From Variovorax sp. OK212 (GTDB lineage Bacteria; Pseudomonadota; Gammaproteobacteria; Burkholderiales; Burkholderiaceae_C), in contig NZ_FOLP01000004.1 of NCBI RefSeq assembly GCF_900112425.1, positions 62,001 to 126,000 of the forward strand: 64,000 nucleotides of DNA. The letters are read 5' to 3'. Shown here piece after piece: positions 9,160-17,965 of the stretch. The position numbers were made by a program, and so were the translations under genes. The notes under the pieces are model-generated. The model was not told the origin of the DNA, searched no databases, and saw only the letters and a program-made list of their open reading frames with translations. Each line of letters starts with the position of its first letter. Within the stretch, counting starts at the first letter, position 1.

Positions 9160-9549
9160 TTGTTCAACGACAAAAACTACCTCCTCGTGCTCCTGGTCCC
9201 CGTCGTGGTGATCGTGGTGTTCGGCTCGGTCCTGCTTGCCGTGGGCAGGTACATGGGCCAGCGCGCGCGCGAGGCCCGCGCGGTGACCCATCTGGTGGGG
9301 CCGGGCATCGCCTCGACGGCCGAGGTGCTCGAGGTGCAGGACACCGGCCTTCGCAACCATCGCATCTACATCCTCGTGCGCCTTCGCCTGGCCGTGCGCG
9401 GCACGGCGGACTTCGGCGCCTTCGAGGCCGAGACGCTGGCGGCGATCTCGCCGGTGCAGATCCCCGAGTTCGCGCGCGGCAAGGAGATCCGCGTGAAGGT
9501 CGACGCCACGCAGCGCAGCCGCGTGGTGATCGACCAGCCCATCCGGTGA
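9160..9549 (+). CDS. Small membrane-anchored protein of the VgrG island, function unknown
   Basis: The 129-residue protein begins at a TTG codon (9160) with no strong ribosome binding site. Residues 6-28 form one hydrophobic segment (LLVLLVPVVVIVVFGSVLLAV), followed by a soluble C-terminal part of about 95 residues with alternating beta-prone strands, including IYILVRLRLAV and KEIRVKVDATQRSRVVIDQ. I do not recognise the family. The topology suggests a single-pass anchor with a small beta domain. It lies 44 bases after vgrG and 7 bases before the DUF2169 gene, so it is probably co-transcribed. Possible roles are an immunity protein or an assembly helper; neither can be shown from sequence. Confidence 0.7.
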   Translation: MFNDKNYLLVLLVPVVVIVVFGSVLLAVGRYMGQRAREARAVTHLVGPGIASTAEVLEVQDTGLRNHRIYILVRLRLAVRGTADFGAFEAETLAAISPVQIPEFARGKEIRVKVDATQRSRVVIDQPIR

Positions 9550-9556
9550 CAGGCCC

Positions 9557-12175
9557 TTGAAGACCATCAAGCCCTTCCGCCTCGGCATCCTGACCCGGCC
9601 CTACCGTTGGCGGGGCGGCGACAAGCTGGGCGTGGCGGTCATGGGCATGGCCAGCCTGGAGGACACCCCGCTGCTGATGGCCGACCAGGAGCTCTGGCAG
9701 ACCATGGCCGAAGAGATCGACCCCGGCGGCGTGCTCGACCTGGGCGTGCCGAAGGCGGCGCCCGAGATGCTCGTGAGCGGCCACTGTTACACCGCGCACC
9801 AGGAAGAAAAAAGGGCCGCCGCGGTGCGCGTGCACGTGGGCGGCATCGACAAGACGCTCACCGTCTTCGGCGAACGCTACTGGCTCGACGGGCGCATCAC
9901 GCTGCCCGCGCCGTTCGAATCCATGCGCGTGGACTGGAGTCATGCCTACGGCGGCGCGGACGTGGCGCAGAACCCGCTCGGCATGGGCAGTGCCGACGAG
10001 ATCGTCAACGGCCTCAAGGTGCGCCGGCTGCCGCACGTGGAGATGCCGGGCCGGGGCAGCGTCGCGCCGGGCCAGCCGGCGGCGAGCGCGGGCTTCGGCG
10101 CCTTGATGCCGCATTGGCCCCAGCGCATGGCGCTGATGGGCACCGACTATGGCGATGCATGGCTGCAGAACGACTTCCCCGGCTTTGCCAGCGACATGGA
10201 CTGGGCCTATTTCAACGCGGCACCGCCCGACCAGCGGTGGGCCGGCGCGCAGGAGGTGCCGAGCGGCGCGGCCTACGAGATCTGGAACATGCACCCCACG
10301 CAGGCGGTGCTCGCCGGGCGCCTGCCCGACTGGCGCGCGCGCTGCTTCTCCAGCTTCCACGAGGACGGCGGCGAGCTCTGCGAGGCGGCGCTGCGCCTGA
10401 CGACGGTGTGGTTCGTGCCGCACCTGCGGCGCGCGGTGCTGATCTGGCACGGCAGCTTCGACATTGCGCAGGACGACGCCGCGGACATGAAGCACATCAT
10501 GCCGGCGCTCGAGCTGGCCGACGCGCCGCGGGCGCTGTCGCACTACCAGGAGGTGCTGCAGCGGCGCATCGATCCGCGCACCGCGGTCCATGTGCTGCGC
10601 GACAGCGACCTGGTGCCGCGTTCCGTGTTCGGGCCCTGGCCCGCGGCGCAGTTGCCCGACCGCCGTTCGGGCCCGCTGGCGAGCAACATGCGCGCCGGCG
10701 CCTTGCGCGAGCGAGAACGCCGCAGCGCCGAACTGCAGGCGCAGGGACTCGACCCGTCGCTGTACCTGCCCGCCGACGAACCGCACGAGGTGCCCACGGA
10801 CATCGACGACCTGGCCGAGTTCAGCGAGCGCAAGAAGAAGGAGATGGCTGCGCAGCGCGAGAAGCTGGAGGCCGACGACAGGGCGCTCAAGGCACGCGTG
10901 CTGTCCGATCCGCTCGTGGCCGAGGATGTGCGGGAGGAGTCCGCGCAGGCGCACCGTTTCGACCTGCACGACGCGCTGCGCGACTTCCGCCGCGCCGAAC
11001 GGCGGGCCGAGGCCACGGGTGCGGCGGTCGACATCGACAAGGAACGCGGCGCCACGCCCCTGTTTTCGGCGCCGGTGAAGCAGGGCATGCTGGAGCGCAT
11101 GCGCGACGGCCATCTGCATGCCGCGCACCTGTCGGCGCCCGCACCGGCGGCGCGTTCATTCCGCTCCGGCAAGATGCGCCGCCGGCTCGAGGCCGCGCCG
11201 CCCGGTGCGCGCCATTTCGCGCGCATGAACTTCACCGGCATCGACCTCTCGGGCATGGACCTGCGCGGCGCCGACTTCACGCAGGCGCTGCTGGAAGACG
11301 CCAACCTCGAAGGCGCGCTGCTCGACGACTGCAATTTCACGCGCGCGGTGATGGCCCGCGCACGGCTGGACGGCGCGTCGATGGCGCGGGCCCGGCTGGA
11401 CCATGCCAACCTGGGTGGGGCGCACTGCACGCGCACCGTGCTGGCCGGTGCCAGCCTGCTGCGCACCAACTGCCAGAAGACGGTCTTCTCGGGCTGCGAC
11501 CTGTCGGACGCGCGCTTCGAACAGGTCCGCCTGCACGAAAGCCGCTTCGAGGCCTGCGACCTGAGCCGCTCGCAATGGGCGCAGGTGGTGTTCATGGAGA
11601 TGACGCTGTCGAACCTCCGCTTCGACGCGGCGCGCTTCAAGCAGACGGTCTGGATCAAGTGCACGCTGGCCGACGTGTCGTATGCGGGCGCCAGCCTGCA
11701 GCAGTGCGGCTTCACCGCCTCGCGCGGCGACCAGGGCCTAGATTTCTCGATGGCGACGCTCGTGGCCTGCAGCTTCGCGCACGAAAGCTCCTTTGCCGGC
11801 GCCGTGTTCCGCGGCGCGCAGGCCAGGCAGTGCGGGCTTCGCGGCACCGCGCTGCCCGGCGCCGACCTGTCGGGCGCGCGGCTGGAAGGCTGCGACTTTT
11901 CCGAATGCGACCTGCGCCAGGCCAATCTCGATCTCGTGGTGGCGGGCGAGAGCCTCTTCGTGCGAACCGATTTCACCGGTGCGACGCTGCGCGGGGCCAA
12001 CCTGATCGATGCCAACCTGTCGAAGAGCCTGCTGCCGATGGCGGACCTGAGCCGCGCGAACCTGTTTCGCGCCGACGTCTCGCAGACGCTGGTCGACCCG
12101 GCCACGCGCATCGACGGGGCCTATACGCACCACGCGAAGACGCGGCCGGTCCGCCGCGACGCGCCACAGCCCTGA
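9557..12175 (+). CDS. DUF2169 T6SS adaptor fused to pentapeptide repeats
   Basis: Residues 1 to about 330 match the DUF2169 family (RPYRWRGGDKLGVAVMGMA; SMRVDWSHAYGG; a WNMHP motif), found beside VgrG and PAAR-like genes and shown in Agrobacterium to help load a cognate effector. Residues ~390-540 are charged and helical with runs of Lys, Glu and Arg. From about 556 to 860 there are tandem A(D/N)LXX-type pentapeptide repeats (for example FTGIDLSGMDLRGADF), which should fold as a right-handed beta-helix. The start is TTG at 9557 with a weak upstream site. At 872 residues it is a fusion of adaptor and repeat scaffold. No catalytic motif was seen. Confidence 0.85.
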   Translation: MKTIKPFRLGILTRPYRWRGGDKLGVAVMGMASLEDTPLLMADQELWQTMAEEIDPGGVLDLGVPKAAPEMLVSGHCYTAHQEEKRAAAVRVHVGGIDKTLTVFGERYWLDGRITLPAPFESMRVDWSHAYGGADVAQNPLGMGSADEIVNGLKVRRLPHVEMPGRGSVAPGQPAASAGFGALMPHWPQRMALMGTDYGDAWLQNDFPGFASDMDWAYFNAAPPDQRWAGAQEVPSGAAYEIWNMHPTQAVLAGRLPDWRARCFSSFHEDGGELCEAALRLTTVWFVPHLRRAVLIWHGSFDIAQDDAADMKHIMPALELADAPRALSHYQEVLQRRIDPRTAVHVLRDSDLVPRSVFGPWPAAQLPDRRSGPLASNMRAGALRERERRSAELQAQGLDPSLYLPADEPHEVPTDIDDLAEFSERKKKEMAAQREKLEADDRALKARVLSDPLVAEDVREESAQAHRFDLHDALRDFRRAERRAEATGAAVDIDKERGATPLFSAPVKQGMLERMRDGHLHAAHLSAPAPAARSFRSGKMRRRLEAAPPGARHFARMNFTGIDLSGMDLRGADFTQALLEDANLEGALLDDCNFTRAVMARARLDGASMARARLDHANLGGAHCTRTVLAGASLLRTNCQKTVFSGCDLSDARFEQVRLHESRFEACDLSRSQWAQVVFMEMTLSNLRFDAARFKQTVWIKCTLADVSYAGASLQQCGFTASRGDQGLDFSMATLVACSFAHESSFAGAVFRGAQARQCGLRGTALPGADLSGARLEGCDFSECDLRQANLDLVVAGESLFVRTDFTGATLRGANLIDANLSKSLLPMADLSRANLFRADVSQTLVDPATRIDGAYTHHAKTRPVRRDAPQP

Positions 12176-12194
12176 AGCGAACGCCCACCGAGAC

Positions 12195-13244
12195 ATGACG
12201 CTGGACCAACTGCAGGACAACATCCGACACGGCATACCCATCGTGGACACCGATCTTCGCAATCTCGACCTTGGCGGCGCCGACCTGTCCGGCGCGTTGC
12301 TGGAGCGGGTCAATCTCGCCGGTGCGCGCCTGGCCGGTGCGAACCTGGAGGACAGCCGGTTGATGGGATGCGCGCTCCAGCAGGCCGACCTGACGCATGC
12401 CGGGTTGCAGGGCGCGAAGTTCCAGCGCTGCGACCTGGCGGGCGCGCGGCTGGTGCACGCCGATGCGGGCGGTGCCTCCTTTTTCGAGTCGGGCCTGGAC
12501 GAAGCCGACCTGAGCGAGGCCGTTCTCGACCTGTGCAGCTTCATCAGGAGCCGCCTGAGCGCCACGCGCCTGCGCACGCAGCGCTTCGACCGTGCCACGT
12601 TCGCGGAGTCGTCGCTGGACAGGGCCGACTTCTCGCAGGCGTCGCTCAGCTTCGTGACCTTTCACAAGCTCGACCTGCGCAGCGCGCTGTTCGCGCAGGC
12701 CGCCGGCGAAAGCTGCATGTTCATCGACTGCGACATGACCGCGCAGCGCTTCGCGGGCCTGCGCCTGGCGCTGTGCCAGTTCACCGACAGCCGGCTGGAC
12801 GACGCGGACTTCTCCGGCGCCGAACTGACGCAGAGCAACTTCAAGGGCGCCTCGCTGCGCAATGCGCGCTTCGACGGCGTGCGCGCCGCGCATGCGATGT
12901 TTCCCGAGGCCGACCTGAGCGGCGCGAACTGCAGCGGCGGCCATTTCGAACAGTCGATCTGGGCCGACGCCATGCTGGCGGGCGCGAACTTCGAGCAGGC
13001 CCACGTGCCGCTGTGCGTGTTTCATCGTGCGCGCTGCGCGGGCGCGAGCTTTCGCGAAGCCCGGTTGCAGGACGCCGATTTCGCGTACGCCGATCTCTCG
13101 AACGCCGACCTGCGGGACGCGCGCTTCATGCGCACGCGCATGCACCGCGCGCGGCAGGAGGGCGCCCGCTTCTCGTCCCGCGGTGGCATCATCGAAAACG
13201 ATCCCGAGCTTCACAAGGCCGAAACCTGGTCCGGGATGCCATGA
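12195..13244 (+). CDS. Pentapeptide-repeat protein of the T6SS delivery island
   Basis: The 349-residue protein consists almost entirely of pentapeptide repeats from about residue 20 to 325 (units such as LGGADLSGALLERVNL and ADLSNADLRDA), predicting one long quadrilateral beta-helix. The repeats are degenerate, with frequent Phe and Cys at the central position, as in the C-terminal half of the preceding gene. It starts at ATG 12195, 19 bases after the DUF2169 gene, and is likely translated from the same message. Pentapeptide proteins have no single function; here proximity to DUF2169, DUF3540 and DUF4150 genes argues for a structural or chaperone role in T6SS cargo loading. Confidence 0.85.
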   Translation: MTLDQLQDNIRHGIPIVDTDLRNLDLGGADLSGALLERVNLAGARLAGANLEDSRLMGCALQQADLTHAGLQGAKFQRCDLAGARLVHADAGGASFFESGLDEADLSEAVLDLCSFIRSRLSATRLRTQRFDRATFAESSLDRADFSQASLSFVTFHKLDLRSALFAQAAGESCMFIDCDMTAQRFAGLRLALCQFTDSRLDDADFSGAELTQSNFKGASLRNARFDGVRAAHAMFPEADLSGANCSGGHFEQSIWADAMLAGANFEQAHVPLCVFHRARCAGASFREARLQDADFAYADLSNADLRDARFMRTRMHRARQEGARFSSRGGIIENDPELHKAETWSGMP

Positions 13245-13299
13245 GCCACAGCGTTGCCACTTTCTTTCACTTGTGCTGAACAAAAAAAGGAAACACGCC

Positions 13300-13962
13300 A
13301 TGAACGTCGTTGCACTGCGCCCCGCGCCGGTCGCCTCGGAACCGGTCCACCTGCTCGGCCGCGTGACGGCCGTTGCGCCGGACGGCCAGGTCGGTGTCGA
13401 AGACGAGTCGGGCGCGGCCTGGTCGTGCCGCCGCGCCGCAAGCTGCCTGCTCCAGCCGCAGCCCGGCGACACGGTGATGATCTCGGGCCCCGACCGCCTG
13501 CGCGTCTGGCTCATTGCCGTCGTCGAGCAGGCCGACGCGTCGGTGAGCCGGATCGACGCGCCGGGCGACGTGGTGCTCGCATCGGCCACGGGATCGGTGT
13601 CGATCGAAGGTGCCGCCGACGTGCGGCTGCGCGCCACGGGCGCCCTCGACATGCAGGCCGCGCAGTGGAAGCTCCAGGCGGACCGCGCGCAATGCCGCGT
13701 CGACGAGATGCACTACACCGGCCAGCAGGCCGATGCCACGGTGGGGCATGCCCGCTTCTTCGGCAAGGTGTTCGAGACCGTGGCCGACCGCGTGATGCAG
13801 ATGGCGCGCAACGCCTTTCGCATCGTGGACGACACGGAGCAGGTGCGTGTCGGGCAGATGGACGTGGAGGCCGAACAGTCGGTGCGCATCCATGCCCGGC
13901 ACACGCTGGTGACGGGCACCGACCTGGTCAAGGTCGATGCGTCGCAGATCCACATGGGTTGA
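13300..13962 (+). CDS. DUF3540 T6SS-associated protein
   Basis: The 220-residue product resembles the DUF3540 family found between pentapeptide and DUF4150 genes in T6SS delivery islands. The N-terminal third (VHLLGRVTAVAPDGQVGVEDESG) looks like a small beta-barrel. The middle (GDVVLASATGSVSIEGAADVRLRATG, about 85-110) has the short beta-repeat character of gp5/VgrG needles. The C-terminal part contains FFGKVFETVADRVMQMARNAFR and a VRIHARHTLVTG strand. ATG 13300 was chosen over upstream possibilities because an AAAGGAAA site lies 6-7 bases before it. A spike-like or spike-adaptor role is an inference; no enzymatic motif is visible. Confidence 0.82.
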   Translation: MNVVALRPAPVASEPVHLLGRVTAVAPDGQVGVEDESGAAWSCRRAASCLLQPQPGDTVMISGPDRLRVWLIAVVEQADASVSRIDAPGDVVLASATGSVSIEGAADVRLRATGALDMQAAQWKLQADRAQCRVDEMHYTGQQADATVGHARFFGKVFETVADRVMQMARNAFRIVDDTEQVRVGQMDVEAEQSVRIHARHTLVTGTDLVKVDASQIHMG

Positions 13963-13977
13963 ACAAGGAGTCCTATC

Positions 13978-14358
13978 GTGTTTGCCAACTGTCAGCTGAT
14001 GGGCATGGACCTGGCGTTTCCCGACGTCTGCCGCACGCCGGTGCCGATTCCGTTTCCGAACATGGGCATGGGCTTCATGGCATTGCCCAATGCGTGGAAC
14101 GTCCTGATCATGGCCATGCCGGCGCACAACATGGCGACCACCATTCCCATCACGCTGGGCGATCAGCCCGGCGCACTCGGAGGCGTGGTCTCGCAGACCT
14201 TCATGCAGCAGGCGCGCCATGTGACCGGGTCCTTCAAGACCATCATCAAGGGCACGCCGGCCACGCGCATGACCAGCCTCACCACGCAGAACCGCTGCAA
14301 CATGGTGGGAGCCCGGATCGTGCCGAGCCAGTTCAAGGTCGTGATCCTGTCGGCCTGA
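13978..14358 (+). CDS. DUF4150 PAAR-like spike tip protein
   Basis: This 126-residue protein matches the DUF4150 (PAAR-like) family, which caps VgrG and carries effectors. Visible features are an N-terminal MDLAFPDVCRTPVPIPFPNMG stretch and the late KTIIKGTPATRMTSLTTQN with PAAR-like spacing. The start is GTG at 13978, preceded by AAGGAGT about 7 bases upstream. Unlike many family members it ends right after the tip domain, with no C-terminal toxin, and no effector gene follows: the next gene converges from the other strand 13 bases away. The island therefore has a tip and adaptors but no recognisable cargo. Confidence 0.86.
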   Translation: MFANCQLMGMDLAFPDVCRTPVPIPFPNMGMGFMALPNAWNVLIMAMPAHNMATTIPITLGDQPGALGGVVSQTFMQQARHVTGSFKTIIKGTPATRMTSLTTQNRCNMVGARIVPSQFKVVILSA

Positions 14359-14371
14359 TCCTGCCGGGCGC

Positions 14372-15193
14372 CTAGACCGCGGCGCGCTGCGGCGCAGCCG
14401 CCCCCGCCAGCGTCACCTGCTGCGGAAACCCCACCCACACGGCCAGCGCCGAGTAGTTGTCCTGCGACTCGTCGGCCTTGGCCTCGGCCGCTCGGCGCAG
14501 CAGCGCGAGCCACTCTTCCGCGCTGTCGGCCAGCTGCAGCGAGCGCTCCATCACCTGCTGCGAGATCAGCTGCCAGAGCCCGTCGGTGCATAGCAGGAAC
14601 GCGTCGCCGTCGGCCAGCCGCTGCGGCGCGGTGATGGTGGCCTCGGCCGTGGCGCGCGCGCCGAGCGCGCGGTACAGCAGGTTGGTCTTCACCAGGCGCT
14701 CGCCGCCGTGCTGGCTCGCGGCGGCGTCGCCCGAGCGCTCCGACAGGCTGTGGTCCTCGGTGCGCTGCATCAGCGCGCCGCGGCGGAACCAGTAGAGGCG
14801 GCTGTCGCCCACGTGGGCCCAGCAGGCCTGGTTGGTGTCGCGGTCGACGAACAGCGACACGAAGGTCGCGCTCATGCGGCTCTGGTCGGCGAGCTCGCGC
14901 TGCTTGGCCAGGATGGCGTCGTTCGCCGACTTCACGCAGCGCTGGATGCTGTCGGCGCCCAGCGAAGGGTCGTCCACGAAGGTGTTGAGCGCGGTGTCCA
15001 CCGCGATGCGCGAGGCCAGCTCGCCGCCCGCGTTGCCGCCCACGCCGTCGCTCACCACGAAGCAGGCGTTGCGTTCCTCGAGGTGGTAGCCGATGGCGTC
15101 CTGGTTGCCGCTGCGCTCGCCCACGCAGGAGAACTGCGAGGTCGAGATGGGCACGGCGAAGGAGCGGATGGCTCGGTCCATGGTGTCAGGCAC
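14372..15193 (-). CDS. pppA: PP2C-type Ser/Thr phosphatase of the T6SS (PppA-like)
   Basis: PppA-like phosphatases reverse phosphorylation of the FHA protein by the PpkA kinase and thereby reset T6SS firing. The 273-residue product carries PP2C metal-binding motifs: GNQD with D32, VSDGVGG with D49-G50, AHVGDSRLYWFR, and CTDGLW near residue 195. GTG at 15193 is preferred because a perfect GGAGG lies 6 bases upstream and the start overlaps the tagH stop by 8 bases. An ATG at 15181 would give a product four residues shorter but has poor spacing. It sits directly downstream of tagH on the minus strand, forming a phosphatase-scaffold pair opposite the kinase further along. Confidence 0.92.
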   Translation of the reverse strand: MPDTMDRAIRSFAVPISTSQFSCVGERSGNQDAIGYHLEERNACFVVSDGVGGNAGGELASRIAVDTALNTFVDDPSLGADSIQRCVKSANDAILAKQRELADQSRMSATFVSLFVDRDTNQACWAHVGDSRLYWFRRGALMQRTEDHSLSERSGDAAASQHGGERLVKTNLLYRALGARATAEATITAPQRLADGDAFLLCTDGLWQLISQQVMERSLQLADSAEEWLALLRRAAEAKADESQDNYSALAVWVGFPQQVTLAGAAAPQRAAV

Positions 15194-17300
15194 GGCGGGC
15201 CTCCTTCAGGCGTTCCATCTCCTTGTCGTAGGCCTGCTGGAAGGCACGGCCGAACACCGCCTGGAAGTCGTCTTCCACGGCCGCGGTGGTCTCGGTGTGC
15301 AGCGCCTGCAGGCGCCGCCACAGGCGCGCCTCGCGGCCGCCCGGCAGCAGCTTCTCGCCGAGGCCGCCGTCGTGCGGCGTCTCGCGGTTCAGCGTGGCGG
15401 GGTCGAAGCTCTTGAGCAGCGTGAGCAGCGCGGCACGCATGCCGGCCACCATGCCGAGCTGGTGCGACTGCAGGTCGCCCAGCGCGTCGTGCACGGCGGC
15501 CTCGGGGGGCAGGAAGCCGGGCATGCGCGCGCCGAACATCTGCATCAGCACGGCGCGGCCGTTGGGCAGGATCTTGAACGGGTTGTTCTCCTCGTCCACG
15601 ATCATCGTGATCTCGGCGCGCACCTCGCGCTTGAGCATGGCGCGCGAGGACAGCAGCTCGATGGTGCCGTCGGTGAAGGCCCGCATGATGCGGCCCAGGC
15701 GCTGCATGGCCTCGATGTCCATCGGCTGCTGGCCGGCCAGCTCGGGCACGCCCGCACCTTCGAGGAAGGCCTTGAACAGCGCTTCGGACGACGATGAGGC
15801 TTGCGGTGCGGCTGGGGCGGGCGCTGCGACCGGTGCAGCAGGCGGAGCGGCAACTGGGGAGACGGCGGGTGCGGCAATGGGCTCGGGAATGAGCTCGACA
15901 ACTGGCTCGGCAATGGCTGCTGGCAGTTCAACAGCCACGGACGGAGGAACCACCGGCGCGGCGACGACGGGCGGTGGTGCGGGAGGCGGGGGTGGAGGAG
16001 GTGGCGGCGGCGGAGGCGGCGGGGCCTCGACCTTCACCGGCGCTGCGACCGGGTTCGGCGGACGGAACTGCGCCGCCACTTCGCGCGCATGGTTCGAGTG
16101 GCTGTAGCCCTGCGCCGCCGGCTTGTTGTTCTGCAGCAGGTCGAGCGCGGGATGCGCCTCGCCCGGCAGCAGCTGGTCGTGGTGCGTGAGCGCGGTCGGA
16201 CGCGGATCGGCCAGCGGCGAATGCGCGCTGTCGTCGGCCGCGAAGAACGAGAGCGGATCGACGCCGCGCTTCAACGCGATGTTCGACATGTCGTCGGCCG
16301 CCTGCGGGTTCAGCTCGGCCAGCGGATCGACCGGATTGCGCCGTGCCTGCGAAGGCAGCTCGAAAGGCTCGTGCGCCATCGGGTCGGACATGGGCGCGGG
16401 CGTGGTGTCCACGCGGCGCGGCGCGTTGGCGAGGATGGCGTCCCAGTCGGCCGCGGAAGGCATCTGCGATGCGGCATTGCTGCTGCTGTTGTGGCTGGCC
16501 CTGGGCGGCACAGCGGGGGCGTGCTGCGGCGGCTGCATGGGCGCGGGCGCGGCCAGCAGCGCGGCGAAATCGTCGACCGGCGCCGCGGCCGGGGGGAACG
16601 CCGGAGGAAAGGCTGGAGGGAAAGCAGGAGGGAATGCCGGTGGGAACGCAGGCGGGAGTGCAGGTGAAGGTGCGGGCGCCTCGGCGAAGGCCGGCGAAGG
16701 TGTCGGTGCCTGCCGCGCCGGTGGCGGCACGGCCACGGCGGGCTGCGCGTCGCCGATGGGCAGTGCGCCTTCGCCGAACAGGTCGGAGAACACATCGGAG
16801 CCGCCTGCTGCGGGCAGCAGGTCGCCGATGGGGTTCGCCTGCACCGGCGCCGACGCGGCGTACGTGGAAGGCTGCGGATGCAATGCAGCAGGCGGTGGTG
16901 GTGGCGGAGGAGGAAAAGACGGAGCTGGCGGCGGTGGTGGTTCGACAGGCGGCTGCGCGGCCTGCACCTGAAGCGCCGCCGCGCGCTGCCCGCTCGCAGC
17001 CTCCAGCACATAGCTGCCGATCGTCACGCGGTCGCCGTCGCCCACGCGCGATTCCTGTTCGTGCGCCAGCGTCTGGCCGTTCACGCTGATGGGCAGCACC
17101 GCGCTCATGTTGCGCAGCACGGCCGCGCCTTCCTCGTCGAAACGCACCGTGGCCTGCAGGCGCGAGATCTGGCGTTGCTCGTCGGGCAGCACGAGGTGGT
17201 TGTCGGGGCTGCGTCCGATCGTTCCGCCCGGCGCCGCGAGCAGGGCCGACGGGCCCGCCGTCACCGGACTGCCGGCATGTTCGATCACTGTCCAACGCAT
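15186..17300 (-). CDS. tagH: T6SS FHA-domain protein TagH (Fha)
   Basis: The 704-residue protein has an N-terminal forkhead-associated domain (about 1-105; GRSPDNHLVLPD and QISRLQATVRF are typical), which binds phosphothreonine made by the PpkA-type kinase. A very long Pro/Ala-rich linker follows (~110-500), holding five tandem AFPP tetrapeptides near 16610-16660 and an almost pure proline run encoded around 15980-16022. The C-terminal ~200 residues (ALFKAFLEGAGVPEL, FDPATLNRE and an alpha-helical core) match the TagH C-terminal domain. The ATG follows GGAGGT closely. The linker makes it longer than most TagH proteins and is a likely site of length variation. Confidence 0.93.
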   Translation of the reverse strand: MRWTVIEHAGSPVTAGPSALLAAPGGTIGRSPDNHLVLPDEQRQISRLQATVRFDEEGAAVLRNMSAVLPISVNGQTLAHEQESRVGDGDRVTIGSYVLEAASGQRAAALQVQAAQPPVEPPPPPAPSFPPPPPPPPAALHPQPSTYAASAPVQANPIGDLLPAAGGSDVFSDLFGEGALPIGDAQPAVAVPPPARQAPTPSPAFAEAPAPSPALPPAFPPAFPPAFPPAFPPAFPPAAAPVDDFAALLAAPAPMQPPQHAPAVPPRASHNSSSNAASQMPSAADWDAILANAPRRVDTTPAPMSDPMAHEPFELPSQARRNPVDPLAELNPQAADDMSNIALKRGVDPLSFFAADDSAHSPLADPRPTALTHHDQLLPGEAHPALDLLQNNKPAAQGYSHSNHAREVAAQFRPPNPVAAPVKVEAPPPPPPPPPPPPPPAPPPVVAAPVVPPSVAVELPAAIAEPVVELIPEPIAAPAVSPVAAPPAAPVAAPAPAAPQASSSSEALFKAFLEGAGVPELAGQQPMDIEAMQRLGRIMRAFTDGTIELLSSRAMLKREVRAEITMIVDEENNPFKILPNGRAVLMQMFGARMPGFLPPEAAVHDALGDLQSHQLGMVAGMRAALLTLLKSFDPATLNRETPHDGGLGEKLLPGGREARLWRRLQALHTETTAAVEDDFQAVFGRAFQQAYDKEMERLKEARRA

Positions 17301-17427
17301 GGCACCTCCGTGTACGTCGTCTTATTCGATTTGTTCGATTTGTTCTTCGTGTTCCCGCCGCGCCGCGCAGGGCCGGCCGCGGTCCGCGTGATCTGCGTCA
17401 TCAGCGCCATCGGTGCCGTCGGCACCA
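17301..17427 (-). other. Intergenic spacer upstream of tagH with hairpin and 9-base repeat
   Basis: These 127 bases separate the lipoprotein gene from tagH on the minus strand. GGTGCC (17412-17417) and GGCACC (17421-17426) form a perfect hairpin with a 3-base loop just after the lipoprotein gene, but no T-run follows, so it is not a classical terminator. A direct repeat of the 9-mer GATTTGTTC occurs around 17330-17348, in the tagH leader. The hairpin could limit read-through or be an operator; I see no coding potential. Confidence 0.4.
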
Positions 17428-17835
17428 TCAGCGCTTCATTCGCTTGGCGGCCTCGAACGCGGGACCCCACACCGGATGCTTGCGCTCGGCCACGTTGAGG
17501 TCGAAGGTCGGGAAGGCGTCCAGGATCTTGCGGAACTGCGCGCGGCACTCGGGGATCTGGTTGGCCACGCAATAGCTGAAGGCCTCGAGCTTCATCGCGT
17601 CGAGCCGCATGGAAGGCTCCGCGGCATCGAACACCGACACGCCGCCGCTCTTCAGCGTGCTGATGGCCTTGGCGTAGTCCCCTTCGTCATAGGCCTGCTG
17701 CGCGCGTTCGAGCGTGGTGCGCGCGACCTGCTGGCTCAGGCGTTCGGGTTGCGGTGTCGGTTCGGGTGGCGGCGTTGTCGTGCAACCCGATACCACCAAA
17801 AGAGTGAACGCCAGAGCTGGCAGACATGACTTCAA
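17428..17835 (-). CDS. T6SS-linked lipoprotein with TPR-like body
   Basis: The 135-residue product has a type II signal peptide with lipobox VSGC, the lipidated cysteine being C18, followed by a Pro/Thr linker. The body (residues 40-130) is helical with a TPR-like YDEGDYAKAISTL motif and ends in HPVWGPAFEAAKRMKR. Ser/Thr after the Cys rather than Asp predicts outer-membrane sorting. The start is TTG at 17835 with AGGAG placed 6 bases upstream. It lies divergent from tssJ, which is another T6SS lipoprotein, and upstream of tagH. Similar small TPR lipoproteins occur in several T6SS loci; its precise role is unknown to me. Confidence 0.78.
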   Translation of the reverse strand: MKSCLPALAFTLLVVSGCTTTPPPEPTPQPERLSQQVARTTLERAQQAYDEGDYAKAISTLKSGGVSVFDAAEPSMRLDAMKLEAFSYCVANQIPECRAQFRKILDAFPTFDLNVAERKHPVWGPAFEAAKRMKR

Positions 17836-17965
17836 TCTTTTCTCCTACCTGCTGAATGCAATGTTCGAGATAGTGTGCCGCTCAGTTGCGACAAGCACGC
17901 GATGCGCCATCGTAAATGCGCATGCTTTCGATAATATAGGTCGCGAACATCACGGGGAGATCTCA
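17836..17965. promoter_or_regulatory. Divergent promoter region between lipoprotein gene and tssJ
   Basis: This 130-base intergenic region is noticeably more AT-rich than its surroundings. GATAAT at 17930-17935, 31 bases before the tssJ ATG, is a plausible -10 element toward tssJ, but no good -35 lies at the expected spacing, so an activator may be required. An ATGCGCAT palindrome sits just upstream (about 17916-17923). Elements toward the lipoprotein gene were not clear. The assignment is tentative. Confidence 0.35.

Noticed and set aside
17412..17426. Rho-independent terminator after the lipoprotein gene
   Set aside because: The hairpin is perfect but no T-run follows on the minus strand.
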